A DNA stretch of 64,000 nt from Dehalococcoidia bacterium. Lineage in GTDB: Bacteria > Chloroflexota > Dehalococcoidia > DSTF01 > JACRBR01. The notes under the pieces were generated by a model, which saw nothing but the letters and a program-made list of their open reading frames with translations, made no database searches and was not told where the DNA came from. The position numbers were made by a program, and so were the translations under genes. Below are positions 26,400-36,061 of the stretch, piece by piece (position 1 is the stretch's first letter; every line of letters begins with the position of its first letter). The stretch covers positions 247,537 through 311,536 of the forward strand of contig JADMII010000001.1 in the NCBI GenBank assembly GCA_015478665.1, in the 5' to 3' direction.

Positions 26400-27764
26400 T
26401 CACGCCCGCGCCAGCGGCAGCTCCACGCGCACGACGGTGCCGTTCGGCGACGACGAGAGGGCCACCGAGCCGCCGTGCGCCTCCGCGATGTGACGGACGA
26501 TCGCCAACCCCAGGCCGCTGCCGTCGCTGTGACGCCGGCGGCCATCGCGGCCGCGGAAGAAGCGCTCGAAGGCGCGGCGCTGCTCGTCCACGCTCATGCC
26601 GGGGCCCTCGTCGCGCACCTCGGCGACGGCCTGCCGGCCGTTGCGGCGCAAGGTCAGGGCGATCGGCTTGCCGGGTTCGGAGTAGCGCGCGGCGTTGTCG
26701 ATGAGGTTCTCGAAGATCTGGCTCACGCGCTGCTCGTCCGCCTCGACGCGGAGCGGATCCTCGGGCACGCTGAGATCGATGCGCCGCTCGCGGAAGCGCT
26801 GCCGTTCGTGCTCCGTCACGTCGCGCAGCACCTCGGCGAGGTCGAACGGCTGCCGCTGCAGGATCAGCCGCGCATCGACCTGCGACAGGAGGAGCAGGTC
26901 GGCCAGGATGCGGCTCATGCGGCGCGCCTCGTGCTCCGTCTCGCTGACCACCTGCTCGCGCTCCGCTGCCGGCAGGCCGCCGCTCCGCAGCGCCTCCAGG
27001 TTCCCGCGCATCACCGCAAGCGGCCGCCGCAGCTCGTGCGACGAGTCCGCCAGGAACGAGCGATGCGCCTCCAGCGTCGATTCCACCTTGGCGATCAGCT
27101 CGTTCAGCGTCCGCACCAGCTCGCCGACCTCGCCGCGCTGCCCCTCGCCACCGATCCGGCGCGAGAAGTCGCCCGTCGCCTCGATCTCGCCGGCCGTATC
27201 GGTCGCCGCGCGGATCGGCTGCAGCGCCGGGCCGGCGAAGAGATACGCGAGCCCGTTCGCGGCGATCAGCGTGACGATGCCGCCACCGATGAGCAGGATG
27301 CGGATCAGACTGAGCGCGGCGTCCGTCTGGTGCAGCGACCGCGCGACGAGCAGGCGGTCGCCTGACGCGAGCGGCTGATAGAGGATGCGCACTCGCTCGT
27401 CGTTCGACGTGTCGTGCGTTTGGAGGGCGGGGCCGTTGACTCCGCGATTCTTCGTGGCGACCGGCAGCGCCGCCACGAGGTTACTTGACTTCTGGAGCAC
27501 GGTGCCGTTCTCGTCCAACACCTCGACGTAGACGCCCGGCTGAGCGATCTCGTCGAGCACGGACTGCTCGAGCTGGATCTCCGCGTTCGCGTTCGTCGAT
27601 GCCTGCTGCGTCGACGTGATCTGCCGTGCTCGCAGGGTGAGGGAATCATCGATGGAGGCGTAGAGGCGCGCCGACGTGCGCACGTAGACGACGAAGCCGA
27701 AGACCGTGATCAGCGCCGCGAAGAGCAGGCTGTAGAGGAGCGTGAGACGGAAGCGAAGCGACAC
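26400..27764 (-). CDS. Sensor histidine kinase with HAMP domain
   Basis: A 454-residue two-component sensor. Helix 1 (~7-27) and helix 2 (~155-178) bracket an extracytoplasmic sensor of about 130 residues. A HAMP domain follows (~178-235), then HisKA with the phospho-accepting His in SSHELRRPL, and a HATPase with N-box ENLIDNAARYS, G1 DEGPGM and G2 GSGLGLAI. It phosphorylates the response regulator just upstream; the signal is unknown. The GTG start follows the regulator stop directly (TAAGTG). Confidence 0.93.
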   Translation of the reverse strand: MSLRFRLTLLYSLLFAALITVFGFVVYVRTSARLYASIDDSLTLRARQITSTQQASTNANAEIQLEQSVLDEIAQPGVYVEVLDENGTVLQKSSNLVAALPVATKNRGVNGPALQTHDTSNDERVRILYQPLASGDRLLVARSLHQTDAALSLIRILLIGGGIVTLIAANGLAYLFAGPALQPIRAATDTAGEIEATGDFSRRIGGEGQRGEVGELVRTLNELIAKVESTLEAHRSFLADSSHELRRPLAVMRGNLEALRSGGLPAAEREQVVSETEHEARRMSRILADLLLLSQVDARLILQRQPFDLAEVLRDVTEHERQRFRERRIDLSVPEDPLRVEADEQRVSQIFENLIDNAARYSEPGKPIALTLRRNGRQAVAEVRDEGPGMSVDEQRRAFERFFRGRDGRRRHSDGSGLGLAIVRHIAEAHGGSVALSSSPNGTVVRVELPLARA

Positions 27765-28469
27765 TTACGCCTGCCTGAGCACGTAGCCGAAGGACCGCAC
27801 CGTCTGCAGCAGCCGCACGCCGCCGTCCGCCTCGAGCTTCTCCCGCAGATGCGCGACATGGACGTCGAGGTAGTTCGAGTCGCCCGTGTCGTATCCCCAT
27901 ACCTGCAGGATCATGGCGTCCCGCTTCATCACCGTCTCCGGGTTCCGGAGGAGCACCTCCAGCAGCCGGTACTCCGTCGGAGTCAGGTCGACCAGCCGGC
28001 CGGCCCGCGTGACGACGTGGCGACGCGCGTCGAGCTCGATGTCCGCGTATCGCAGCGCCTCGTCCGGCGACGATCCGCGCTCGGCGCGCCGCAGCAGTGC
28101 CCGCATGCGGGCGGCAAGCTCAGCCAGCTCGAACGGCTTGGTCAGATAGTCATCGGCGCCGGATTCCAGCCCCAGGATGCGGTCCGGCACTGTATCCCGC
28201 GCCGAGAGCATGAGGATGGGCATGTCGTTGGTCTGGCGCAGGTGGCGGCAGAGCGTGACGCCGTCGAGGTCGGGCATCGTCACGTCGAGCACGGCGACGT
28301 CGACGCGCGCCGCCTCCATGTACGCCAGCGCAGCCGGCGCGTCGCTGAACGTCTCGACGTCGAATCCGTGCACGCGCAGGCCGCGCTTCAGTACGCCGAG
28401 GAGGCGCTCGTCGTCGTCGACGACCACCGCCTTGGCGATATGCTGGCCGGCGGCGGCATTCAGTACCAC
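27765..28469 (-). CDS. OmpR/PhoB-family response regulator
   Basis: A 234-residue regulator. The receiver domain (~12-125) has acidic VVVDDDE, the phospho-acceptor in VAVLDVTMPDLDG, Thr/Ser at MLSARD and Lys at LTKPF. The C-terminal winged helix (~138-232) has LTPTEYRLLEVLLRNP and SNYLDVHVAHLREKL. It controls genes with tandem 11-bp repeat sites. The GTG start lies six bases after a TAAGAT hexamer and has no ribosome site, so the operon is probably leaderless. The sensor kinase gene follows directly. Confidence 0.93.
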   Translation of the reverse strand: MVLNAAAGQHIAKAVVVDDDERLLGVLKRGLRVHGFDVETFSDAPAALAYMEAARVDVAVLDVTMPDLDGVTLCRHLRQTNDMPILMLSARDTVPDRILGLESGADDYLTKPFELAELAARMRALLRRAERGSSPDEALRYADIELDARRHVVTRAGRLVDLTPTEYRLLEVLLRNPETVMKRDAMILQVWGYDTGDSNYLDVHVAHLREKLEADGGVRLLQTVRSFGYVLRQA

Positions 28470-28475
28470 CCGATC

Positions 28476-28481
28476 ATCTTA
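28476..28481 (-). promoter_or_regulatory. -10 element of the two-component operon, leaderless type
   Basis: TAAGAT on the minus strand ends six bases before the GTG start of the response regulator. The -35 region is GC-rich and poor. Confidence 0.5.
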
Positions 28482-28597
28482 ACGCTTCCACTGCACTCGG
28501 CCCGTGTCGCGATCTTCAGGCCGACCCCGACCGTGCAACCCCCAACGCCGCCGCGATCGCGCGCGGGCGCCGCGATCGAGCCCGCGGCCGCCCGCCC

Positions 28598-29989
28598 TCA
28601 GCACGGGAGATACCCCGGCTTCCCGAGCAGCTTGTCCAGCGTGACGGGCTGCAGCCCGCGCGCCTTCAGGCCGTCGAGGATGATCGGCAGCGCCTGCAGC
28701 ACGACGGTGCGGTCGGCGCCGATCTTGCCGTCGATGCCATCGTGCAGGAGGATGATCGACCCCGGCTTCACACCGGCCAGGATGCGCCGGGCGACGAGCT
28801 GCGCATCGTTGGTCGCCCAGTCGCCGGCGGAATCGTCCCACGTCACCATCGTCATGCCGTTGTCCGCGACGACGCGCGCCATGAACGGCGTGTGGCTGCC
28901 GTGCGGTGGCCGGTAGAACGCCGGACAGACGCCGAGGTTTCGCCGGAAGGCGTCCTGTGTCTGCTTCAACTCGCGATAGCGCGGGTCAAGCCAGCGCACG
29001 GCGTCGTGCGTGTACGAGTGATTCCCGAGCAACTGGCCGTCGGCGAGGAGCGCGCGCGAGACGTCGGGCCGTTGCGCCAGCGCTTTGCCGACGGTGAAAA
29101 ACGTGCCCTTGGCGCTGTATTGGTCGAGGATCTGTGCGATTTGGAGCGAGAACGGCGGGTCAGGCCCATCGTCGAAGGTGAGCGCCACCTGGTTGCTCGA
29201 GCGTGGCCCGTGGCTTGTCAGCGCGCCGAACCAGGTCGCGCGCGGCGTCGTCGCACCGACGTACGCCGCCGTCGCCGTCGGCAGCAGCAGTCCGCCCACG
29301 GCCAGTGCGGCGACGCCGGCCGCCGGCCAGCGACCAGGCGCCGGCGACGGCAGGCGCAGCAGCGCCGCCAGCGCCACATACGCCGCTCCGACCGCGAGCG
29401 CCGCGTCGCGGCCGAACGCGGCGCGGAGGGCGACCAGCCCCGCCGCGACAGCGAGCGCGCCGACCATGCCGGCGAGCACCGGCCATCGGTCGCGCCCCCC
29501 TGCCTTCGCCTCTCGACGAACCCGGCGGCGGCCGCGCTCGTACTCACCGGCGTAGACATGGGCCGGTGACGCGCTGCGCGTCCCAGAGACGCCCACGTCT
29601 TCGCCGGAAGCAGGCGAGCCCCCAGCGAGGCCGGCGCCGAAGCCTAGCGCGGGTGCGATCAGCCAGGCTGCTGCCGGATACGATGCCTGCGCCAGCAGCC
29701 ACGCCGCCGCGCCTGCGCCGAGCACGCCGACGAGCGCCAGCAGCCGTCCACGACCAGCCCACGTCCCGGCGCTGAACGCCGCCAGCGCGATCGCCGTGGC
29801 GATCCCAACGGCGAGCGGCGCCGCCTTCACCGGCGAGCCGGCGATCGCCAGCGCCGGCAGCACGATCGCGGCGCCAGTACCACTGGCGACGACACGGCGG
29901 AAGATGCCTGCGCTATCCTGTCTCCGCCGAGTGGCGGACGCGTCCTCCGCGCCGGATGCAGATTCGAGGACGTTGGGTTGCTGTGGCAT
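28598..29989 (-). CDS. Membrane-anchored polysaccharide deacetylase (NodB/CE4)
   Basis: A 463-residue protein. The first ~240 residues hold about seven hydrophobic segments; the C-terminal ~200 are a CE4 deacetylase domain. All five family motifs are present: TFDDGP (first Asp base, second metal ligand), NHSYTH (metal histidines), YRPPHG (groove), DDSAGDW, and LLHDG. It removes acetyl groups from N-acetylated cell-wall or extracellular glycans on the outer face. A TTG at 29995 is an alternative start. Its start region overlaps that of the divergent membrane gene at 29988, so one or both 5' ends may be further in. Confidence 0.88.
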   Translation of the reverse strand: MPQQPNVLESASGAEDASATRRRQDSAGIFRRVVASGTGAAIVLPALAIAGSPVKAAPLAVGIATAIALAAFSAGTWAGRGRLLALVGVLGAGAAAWLLAQASYPAAAWLIAPALGFGAGLAGGSPASGEDVGVSGTRSASPAHVYAGEYERGRRRVRREAKAGGRDRWPVLAGMVGALAVAAGLVALRAAFGRDAALAVGAAYVALAALLRLPSPAPGRWPAAGVAALAVGGLLLPTATAAYVGATTPRATWFGALTSHGPRSSNQVALTFDDGPDPPFSLQIAQILDQYSAKGTFFTVGKALAQRPDVSRALLADGQLLGNHSYTHDAVRWLDPRYRELKQTQDAFRRNLGVCPAFYRPPHGSHTPFMARVVADNGMTMVTWDDSAGDWATNDAQLVARRILAGVKPGSIILLHDGIDGKIGADRTVVLQALPIILDGLKARGLQPVTLDKLLGKPGYLPC

Positions 29990-31343
29990 GCTCAACCAGA
30001 GTAACGCACCTCACCGCGAGGCCATCGCCCCGACCGCCGGCCGGGCATCCGCAGTCGCACGCTGGCTGTCACAACCGGGAAACGTGGCTCTGGTGGTTGC
30101 CGCCGTCGCCTGGGGCATCGGCCTGGCGCTGATCCTGCGGCAGAGGCTGTTCGTCACCAACGACTCGCTCAGCAACTACGCGCACGTCTGGTATCTCAGC
30201 GACCGGCTCTGGCATGGGCACACGCTGCCCTTCCACATGCCCTCGCTGGAGCACGGCGACGCGTTCGCCGTGCCGTACGGCTTCCTGCCGTGGATGAGCG
30301 CAGCTGTCGTCCGCCCGCTCTTCGGCGACTGGACGGTGACGCTCTGGCTCGTGCTCGGCTTCGTACTGCTGGTCTCGGCGCAATGGTGGGCCTTCCCCGA
30401 GCTCCGCGGCGGCTGGCGGACGGCCGCCCTCCTCGCCGAGCCGGCGCTCGTCGAGAGCGTCCTGCTCGCGCAGCTGCCCTTCCTCTGGGCGGCGGCGATG
30501 GTGTTCGCCGCTATCGCCCTCTGGCGCCGCGAACGCTGGCTCGCAGCCGGCATCGTCCTCGGCCTGGCGCAGGCGACGCATCCCGCCGTGATCCTGCCGA
30601 TCGCCGGTCTGCTCGTCGCCGCGCGTCTCTGCCGGGAGCAGGACCGGTGGCGCCTGCTCCGGGCCTACGCGCTCTCGCTGCTGGTCGCCGCCCCCGCCGC
30701 AGCGATCGTACTGATGTCGCCGGTGGTCGCCGAGAGCACCGACGCGCAACTCGTCGGCAACTTCCTCGCCACGGTGAGCCTGCGCGGCGTCGTCATCGCG
30801 GCGCCGTTCATCCTGTTGGCGCTGCAGCGCACGCCGCTCGCGCGGGCGCCGCTGGCGATCTTCGCGCTGCTCATCGCGCTGAACGCCGCACTCGTCCCCG
30901 CGCGCCACAACGAGTTCGCCTGGGCCGGACTCGTCCGCACGCCCGATACGTCGCTCGCGGCCTTCGTCGACTCGCCGGCCTTCCAGGCCGGCGCAACGTA
31001 CCGGCTGCTGCGCGTGGGCGACGGCAAGGTCGGCATGTACGAGATCCTGCGCGGCGGCGGCAAGCTCGATGCGGAGTTCTTCCCCGAGAGCATCGACCGC
31101 CGCAGCTGGGACGATGCGTCGTCGTACACGGCGTTCCTCGTCGCGCGGCACGTTGACTACGTCGTCATCTACAACGCCTACGACGCGCGCTACCGGACGA
31201 ACGAGCACGAGCTGCTGGCATCGATGTCGCAGGATCCGACGGCCGCGCAAGGGGCCGGCGTCTGCACGGCGCTCGAACAGCATCGCCCCCAGTACGATGT
31301 CTACCGCATCTCCGCCTGCGCCTCGGTCCGCGCCGCGCCGTGA
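29988..31343 (+). CDS. Polytopic membrane protein, paralogue of the GT2-fusion membrane half
   Basis: A 451-residue protein with about ten hydrophobic helices and a C-terminal soluble part. It resembles residues ~290-690 of the GT2 fusion at 21891-24014: NYAHVWYLSDRLWHG versus NYAHVWYISQSIFHT, PYGFLPW versus PYGLVPW, GDWTVTLWLVL versus GDWSVTLFLVL, and VDYVVIYNAYDARYRTNEHEL versus a matching RVIVERAYNREFPTNEQAL segment. Function unknown; I infer a membrane glycan-transfer or carrier role. Upstream sequence has no clear ribosome site, so the start is uncertain. Confidence 0.75.
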   Translation: MLNQSNAPHREAIAPTAGRASAVARWLSQPGNVALVVAAVAWGIGLALILRQRLFVTNDSLSNYAHVWYLSDRLWHGHTLPFHMPSLEHGDAFAVPYGFLPWMSAAVVRPLFGDWTVTLWLVLGFVLLVSAQWWAFPELRGGWRTAALLAEPALVESVLLAQLPFLWAAAMVFAAIALWRRERWLAAGIVLGLAQATHPAVILPIAGLLVAARLCREQDRWRLLRAYALSLLVAAPAAAIVLMSPVVAESTDAQLVGNFLATVSLRGVVIAAPFILLALQRTPLARAPLAIFALLIALNAALVPARHNEFAWAGLVRTPDTSLAAFVDSPAFQAGATYRLLRVGDGKVGMYEILRGGGKLDAEFFPESIDRRSWDDASSYTAFLVARHVDYVVIYNAYDARYRTNEHELLASMSQDPTAAQGAGVCTALEQHRPQYDVYRISACASVRAAP

Positions 31344-31589
31344 GACCGGTTGCCGCGTCTGCGACAGTCCAACTCACTTCGTCGGCATGGCCATCTTCTT
31401 CGCTGTCTCCAACAACGCCGCAGCCTGTGGGGAGTCGATGGGTTCGGAGTATCGGTGCGTCGTGATCGACGCGCCCGTGGCGGCTGGGTGTGAGCCGTTG
31501 CTCGCCGCCGGCGTTCGCGACGGCGGCGTGGTCGCAGTCTTCAGCCTCCCGCCGGCGCACGCCCGCATGTCCTGCGGCGGCCGCCACCT

Positions 31590-33551
31590 TCACACCTCGA
31601 GCCCCAGCTCGCGCAGGAAGGCATCGCTGTTCGGCTCGCGGCCGAGGAAGTCGCGCACCAGCACGTCGCCGTCGACGCTGCCGCCGCGCTCGAGGATCGT
31701 CCGCCGGTAGGCCACGCCGGTCGCCCGGTCGAGCACGCCCGCCGCCTCGAAGCGTGTGAACATGTCGTCGCCGAAGACGCGCGACCAGAGATAGCCGTAG
31801 TAGCCCGCGTCGTAGCCGAAGAGGTGCCCGAAGCCGCTCTGGAAGTGCGTCCCCGGCGGATACGGAAAGCCCGTCACCGGGTAGAGCTCCCGCACGGCGC
31901 GCGTCGAGTCGCCGTCGAACGCCGCCGAGTGCAGGCGCAGGTCGAGACGCGCGAAGAACATCTGCCGCAGGCTGGCGATGCCCGAGCTGACGTTCTTCGC
32001 CCGGATCATCGCATCGAGGAGGGCGTCGGGGAGCGGCTCGTCCGTCTCGTGATGGCGCGCGAACCGCCGCAGCACGTCGCGATCCCAGACCCAGTGCTCG
32101 AGCATCTGCGACGGCGCCTCGACGAAGTCGCGCTCCGTCGACGAGCCGGCGAACTCCGCGAAGCGCGCGCGCGTCAGCGTCTGGTGCAGGATGTGTCCGA
32201 ACTCGTGGAAGAGGGTCACGACCTCGCTGTGTCGCAGCAGCGACGGCGCGTCCGGCGTCGGCTTCGTGAAGTTGGCGACGATGGCGCTGGCCGGCTGCTG
32301 GTACGAGCCATCCGGCAGGAGGCGTCCGGTGCGCAGCGGAAACGCCGCGGCGTGTCCGAACTTGTTCGGACGCGGGTAGAGGTCCATGTAGAAGCGCGCG
32401 AACGGCGCCGCGCCGCCTGCCTCGAAGATGTCGAACGCCTGTACGTCTTCGTGCCAGACGGGCGCATCCTGCGCGCGCTCGTAACGGATGCCGAGCAGCT
32501 CCTGCGTGACGAGGAAGAGCCCTTCGATGCAGCGGTCAAGCGGGAAGTAGTGCGCCACCTCGAAGTCATCGACCGCATACTCGGTCTTGAGCAGGAAGTT
32601 GGTGTAGAACCACCAGTCCCATACGTGCACCTCGGCGCTGCCGGCATGCGCGAGCTTGGCAGCGGCGAGCGCCGGCTGGTCGAGCGCGGCCTTCGCATCG
32701 AGCTTCGCCTGCAGGTCGACGAGGAACCGCTCGACGTGCTCGGGCCGCTTCGCCATGCGCTTCTCTATGACGTAGGCCGCCCAAGACTCGTACCCCAGGA
32801 GCGCGGCGATCTCGGCCCGCACGCGGATCGCCTCTTCGAGCACGGCGACGTTGCCTTCGCCGCCCTTATTCTGGTTCTTCAGGAAGAGCTCTCGCCGCAG
32901 CTCCTCGGACTCGCCGTTGTCCATGAACGGCATGATCTCCGGGTAGTCCAGCGACACCCGGTACTTCGTCGTCCCGTCTTCGTCGACGGTCGTCAGGGCG
33001 GCGATCCAGCGGTCGGGCATACCGGCGAGCTCCTCGCGCGCGACGACGATGCCGTCGTCCCAGTCGTCGATCGCCTTGCGGAAGTCGGTCCCGAGCTCGA
33101 CCAGGCGGTTCATCAGCGCCTGCACCTGCTCGCGCTGCTGCCGCGGCAGCCCGAAGCCGTTCCGGCGATAGTCGCGCAGTGTGCGATCGAGCAGCCGGCG
33201 CTCCTCGCCCTCGAGGGCGCCGGCTTCCGGCGTTGCGGCGAACTCCTTGACAGCGTTGTAGAGGTCTTCCCGGAAGGCCAACTCGACGCCGTACTTGTCG
33301 AGCCGCTGCTCCCACTCGCGCGCCGTCTCGCGGAGCGCGTCATCGGCCGCGACGTAGGCCATGAAGGCGTACTGTCCCGCCGCCTGCCCGACGTGGTCAG
33401 CCGCCGCCTCGAGCGCGACGAGCGTGCTGCCGAACGTGCGCGCCTCCGCCGGCACGGCGACGATCGCCGCGATGCCCGCGTCGCACGCTCGTATCGCCGC
33501 CTCGCAGGCGCGCGCGACCTCGTCGGGGGTGAGGCTGCTGAAATCGATCAT
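31590..33551 (-). CDS. M3 family oligoendopeptidase (PepF-like)
   Basis: A 653-residue cytosolic metallopeptidase. The zinc motif is LFHEFGHILHQTL (HExxH), followed by the family glutamate region. An N-terminal helical domain (~1-200) and the ANFTKPTPDAPSLLRHSEVVT segment fit M3B oligopeptidases. It cleaves short peptides for recycling. A GGAG lies six bases before the ATG. Convergent with the membrane paralogue gene; the 246-bp gap at 31344-31589 shows no gene I can support. Confidence 0.92.
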   Translation of the reverse strand: MIDFSSLTPDEVARACEAAIRACDAGIAAIVAVPAEARTFGSTLVALEAAADHVGQAAGQYAFMAYVAADDALRETAREWEQRLDKYGVELAFREDLYNAVKEFAATPEAGALEGEERRLLDRTLRDYRRNGFGLPRQQREQVQALMNRLVELGTDFRKAIDDWDDGIVVAREELAGMPDRWIAALTTVDEDGTTKYRVSLDYPEIMPFMDNGESEELRRELFLKNQNKGGEGNVAVLEEAIRVRAEIAALLGYESWAAYVIEKRMAKRPEHVERFLVDLQAKLDAKAALDQPALAAAKLAHAGSAEVHVWDWWFYTNFLLKTEYAVDDFEVAHYFPLDRCIEGLFLVTQELLGIRYERAQDAPVWHEDVQAFDIFEAGGAAPFARFYMDLYPRPNKFGHAAAFPLRTGRLLPDGSYQQPASAIVANFTKPTPDAPSLLRHSEVVTLFHEFGHILHQTLTRARFAEFAGSSTERDFVEAPSQMLEHWVWDRDVLRRFARHHETDEPLPDALLDAMIRAKNVSSGIASLRQMFFARLDLRLHSAAFDGDSTRAVRELYPVTGFPYPPGTHFQSGFGHLFGYDAGYYGYLWSRVFGDDMFTRFEAAGVLDRATGVAYRRTILERGGSVDGDVLVRDFLGREPNSDAFLRELGLEV

Positions 33552-34010
33552 GGCGCTCCGGCGCGCCGCGCCCCCGCATGCAAGCGCCGGGCACGGACGC
33601 GGATTCGACGGTGCTGGTTCGGGATCGTAGCGAGCCGGACGCCGGCAGCGGAAGCGCGCTTGTCAACGGCCGCCCACCTTCCCGTACGCCGCAGCGTCAT
33701 CGGCCGGAGCGATCCTTGGCTTCGCTCAGGAAGACGGGCGCATCCGCACACCAGGAGCGCCCCCTCACCTGCGTGCAACTGCGTCATCTACGCGTCGCCG
33801 CGTCTCCTCACGCCCTTCGGCCTCCGACCGCCATCATGCCGCCGGCGCTTCCCCGCCTCTGCACGGCCGCCGACCGCCATCATCCCGCCTGCGCCGTCCG
33901 CGCTTGCCCTCATCGCCATCGCGCGCGATCCGCCGATGGCGGCGCCTACGACGATGCGCGGGCTTCGGTTACCATCGTCGCATCCCCATTGGCTCATCCG
34001 CGAGGCGCGC
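33552..34010 (+). other. Intergenic region with a short direct repeat
   Basis: A 459-bp gap between divergent genes. It contains two copies of CCGACCGCCATCAT 46 bp apart (33824-33837 and 33870-33883) and TACCAT at 33970-33975, a possible -10 for the MFS gene. No gene is supported. Confidence 0.35.
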
Positions 34011-35288
34011 GTGTCTTCGACCCCACCGACATCGACCGCGGCAGCCGCGGAGGCGCTCGCCCAGCGCGGGGTGCGCGGATTCCGCGACCGCACGCTCTAT
34101 TCGCTGGGAAAGTACCCGGACTTCCGGGTGCTCTGGCTCGGCAACGTCGGGACGATGCTCGGGCAGTGGGTGCAGTTCGTCGCGCAGGGCTGGCTGATCT
34201 TCGCGCTCACCGGATCGTCGTTCCAGCTCGGCGCGATCGCCCTCATGCGCGGCGCCATGTACGTCGTCGTCGCCCCCTTCGCCGGCGCCATCACCGACCG
34301 CTTCAGCCGCAAGTCCGTTCTCGTCGTGATGACCGGAGTCAGTTCGATCAGCGGTACGGTGCTCGCCGTCCTGGTGCTTACGCATACGATCAGCGTCTGG
34401 ATGCTGTACGTGACGGCGACGGTCGACGGGCTCGCCGAGAGCGTGAACCAGCCGGCGCGGCAGGTGATGATCTACGACGTCGTCGGCTCGGACGACCTCC
34501 CGAACGGCATCGCCGTCAACTCGCTCGGGGCGAACACGATGCGCATCGTCGGCCCGGCGCTGGGCGGCGCGCTGATCGGCGTTGCCGGCGTCGGCGCGGC
34601 GTTCGTGCTGCAGGCCGCCGCCTACCTCTTCTCCTCCTACGCGACGTCGCGCATCCACGCCAGCGGTGAGCCCGGCGGCGAGCACTCCGCCTCCGTGCTG
34701 CAGAGCATGGGAGACGGCATGCGTTACGCGCGCGGCCATCCAGACGTGCGGCTGCTGATTTTGATGGCGGCGCTGCCGAGCATCCTCGTCTATCCCTACG
34801 TGTCGTTCATTCCCGTCTTCGCCGCGGAGGTGCTGCATTCCGGCTCGACCGGCTACGGCTTCCTCGCCTCGGCCGTCGGCTACGGGTCGATCTTGGGCGC
34901 CGTGCTCGCGGCGAACTTCTCGGGCGTGCGGAAGCGGGGGCAGATCCTCGTCTGGACGACGTTCGTCTACATGGCGCTGGTCACGCTCTTCGCGCTTTCC
35001 AACGTCTACCTGCTGTCGTTCGGACTGCTCGTCGTCGCCGGCGTCGCCAACTCCGTGTACCTGATGTTCAACCAGGTGATGATCCAGCTCATCGTCGACG
35101 ACGACTACCGGGGCCGCGTGCTCTCGCTCTACGTGATGGTCAGTGGCATCACGCCGTTCGCCGCCTTCCTGATGGGCGCGCTGATCGCTGTCTTCGGTCC
35201 CCAGATCACCGTCGCCTGCTTCACCGGCCTCGCGGCGACGATCGTCCTGGTCATCGCCGTCACGAGCCGCCGTCTGCGCGAGATCTGA
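34011..35288 (+). CDS. MFS transporter (Bcr/enterobactin exporter-like)
   Basis: A 425-residue major facilitator with about twelve helices, of the MFS_3 type (YPDFRVLWLGNVGTMLGQWV, GAITDRFSRKSVL, PARQVMIYDVV). MFS_3 members export siderophores or small drugs, but the substrate here is unknown. The GTG at 34011 was preferred because GAGG sits five bases upstream and coding quality falls off before it; an in-frame ATG at 33954 is possible. Confidence 0.8.
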   Translation: MSSTPPTSTAAAAEALAQRGVRGFRDRTLYSLGKYPDFRVLWLGNVGTMLGQWVQFVAQGWLIFALTGSSFQLGAIALMRGAMYVVVAPFAGAITDRFSRKSVLVVMTGVSSISGTVLAVLVLTHTISVWMLYVTATVDGLAESVNQPARQVMIYDVVGSDDLPNGIAVNSLGANTMRIVGPALGGALIGVAGVGAAFVLQAAAYLFSSYATSRIHASGEPGGEHSASVLQSMGDGMRYARGHPDVRLLILMAALPSILVYPYVSFIPVFAAEVLHSGSTGYGFLASAVGYGSILGAVLAANFSGVRKRGQILVWTTFVYMALVTLFALSNVYLLSFGLLVVAGVANSVYLMFNQVMIQLIVDDDYRGRVLSLYVMVSGITPFAAFLMGALIAVFGPQITVACFTGLAATIVLVIAVTSRRLREI

Positions 35289-35370
35289 CGGCCGCAGCAC
35301 GGGCCACGGCGGCGTGTTTTATGCGCCTGCAATGCGTGTCGCGCTACCGTAGAAGCCGGAGGTTCGACAG

Positions 35371-35841
35371 ATGGTCAGCACCACACAGACGCGCATCATG
35401 CCGGCGCTGCGGCGCTCGCAGGCGAACGCCCTCGTTATGTACCTCAACAGCAAGCGCTACCACTGGTTCACCTACGGCCCGCACTTCCGCGACCTGCACC
35501 TGTTCTTCGACGAGATGGCGGCGGCCGCGCTCGCCGAGGTCGACCCGCTCGCTGAGCGGGCACGCATGCTCGGCGGCGATCCGCTCTCGACGCCGGCCGA
35601 GATCGCCGACACGGCATCGGTGCGCATCGCTGAGGGGAAGCCGCAGCCGCGGGAGATGCTCGAGGAAGCACTGGGCAACGAGCGCCAGATCATCGGCGAG
35701 ATGCGCGACGCCGCGCGGGTCGCCGAAGACGAGAACGACTACGGTACCAACGACGTCTTTTCGACGCTCGTCCAGACGCACGAGAAGACCGCCTGGTTCA
35801 TCGAGGAGTTCCTGCGCAACGGCGACGGCATGGGCACGTAG
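35371..35841 (+). CDS. dps: Dps-like ferritin (DNA starvation/stationary phase protein)
   Basis: A 156-residue four-helix ferritin-like protein. The Dps signature YLNSKRYHWFTYGPHFRDLH and FFDEM carries the inter-subunit ferroxidase His and acidic residues, followed by LGGDPLSTPAEIADTASV. Dps 12-mers store iron, remove peroxide and protect DNA. The ATG at 35371 is preceded by GGAGG nine bases upstream. It follows the MFS gene by 82 bp. The N-terminus lacks the Lys-rich DNA-binding tail. Confidence 0.88.
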   Translation: MVSTTQTRIMPALRRSQANALVMYLNSKRYHWFTYGPHFRDLHLFFDEMAAAALAEVDPLAERARMLGGDPLSTPAEIADTASVRIAEGKPQPREMLEEALGNERQIIGEMRDAARVAEDENDYGTNDVFSTLVQTHEKTAWFIEEFLRNGDGMGT

Positions 35842-36061
35842 GCCGCAGCCTCATCCCCGGTCCTTCTCCCACGCGGACAGTTGCAACAAATCCGGGAGCC
35901 ACACCGTACGGGCCGCCGCGTCCTCGAGCCCAGCCTCGAAGGTCGCAGCCTCCAGCTTCCGTCGGCACGCACGGGGAATCGACGATACCGCCTACCATCG
36001 TACCGGCGCGTCCGCTACAATTGCTTATCAGATGTAGCGTCTTACAGCTTGGGGCGGACGT

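Noticed and set aside
31374-31568. 64-codon open frame on the minus strand after the M3 peptidase
   Set aside because: Its end (SPQAAALLETAKKMAMPTK) looks protein-like but there is no ribosome site and no family.
31824-34010. Long 5' extension of the MFS gene
   Set aside because: It lies antisense to the M3 peptidase and over non-coding sequence; MFS similarity begins only after 34011.
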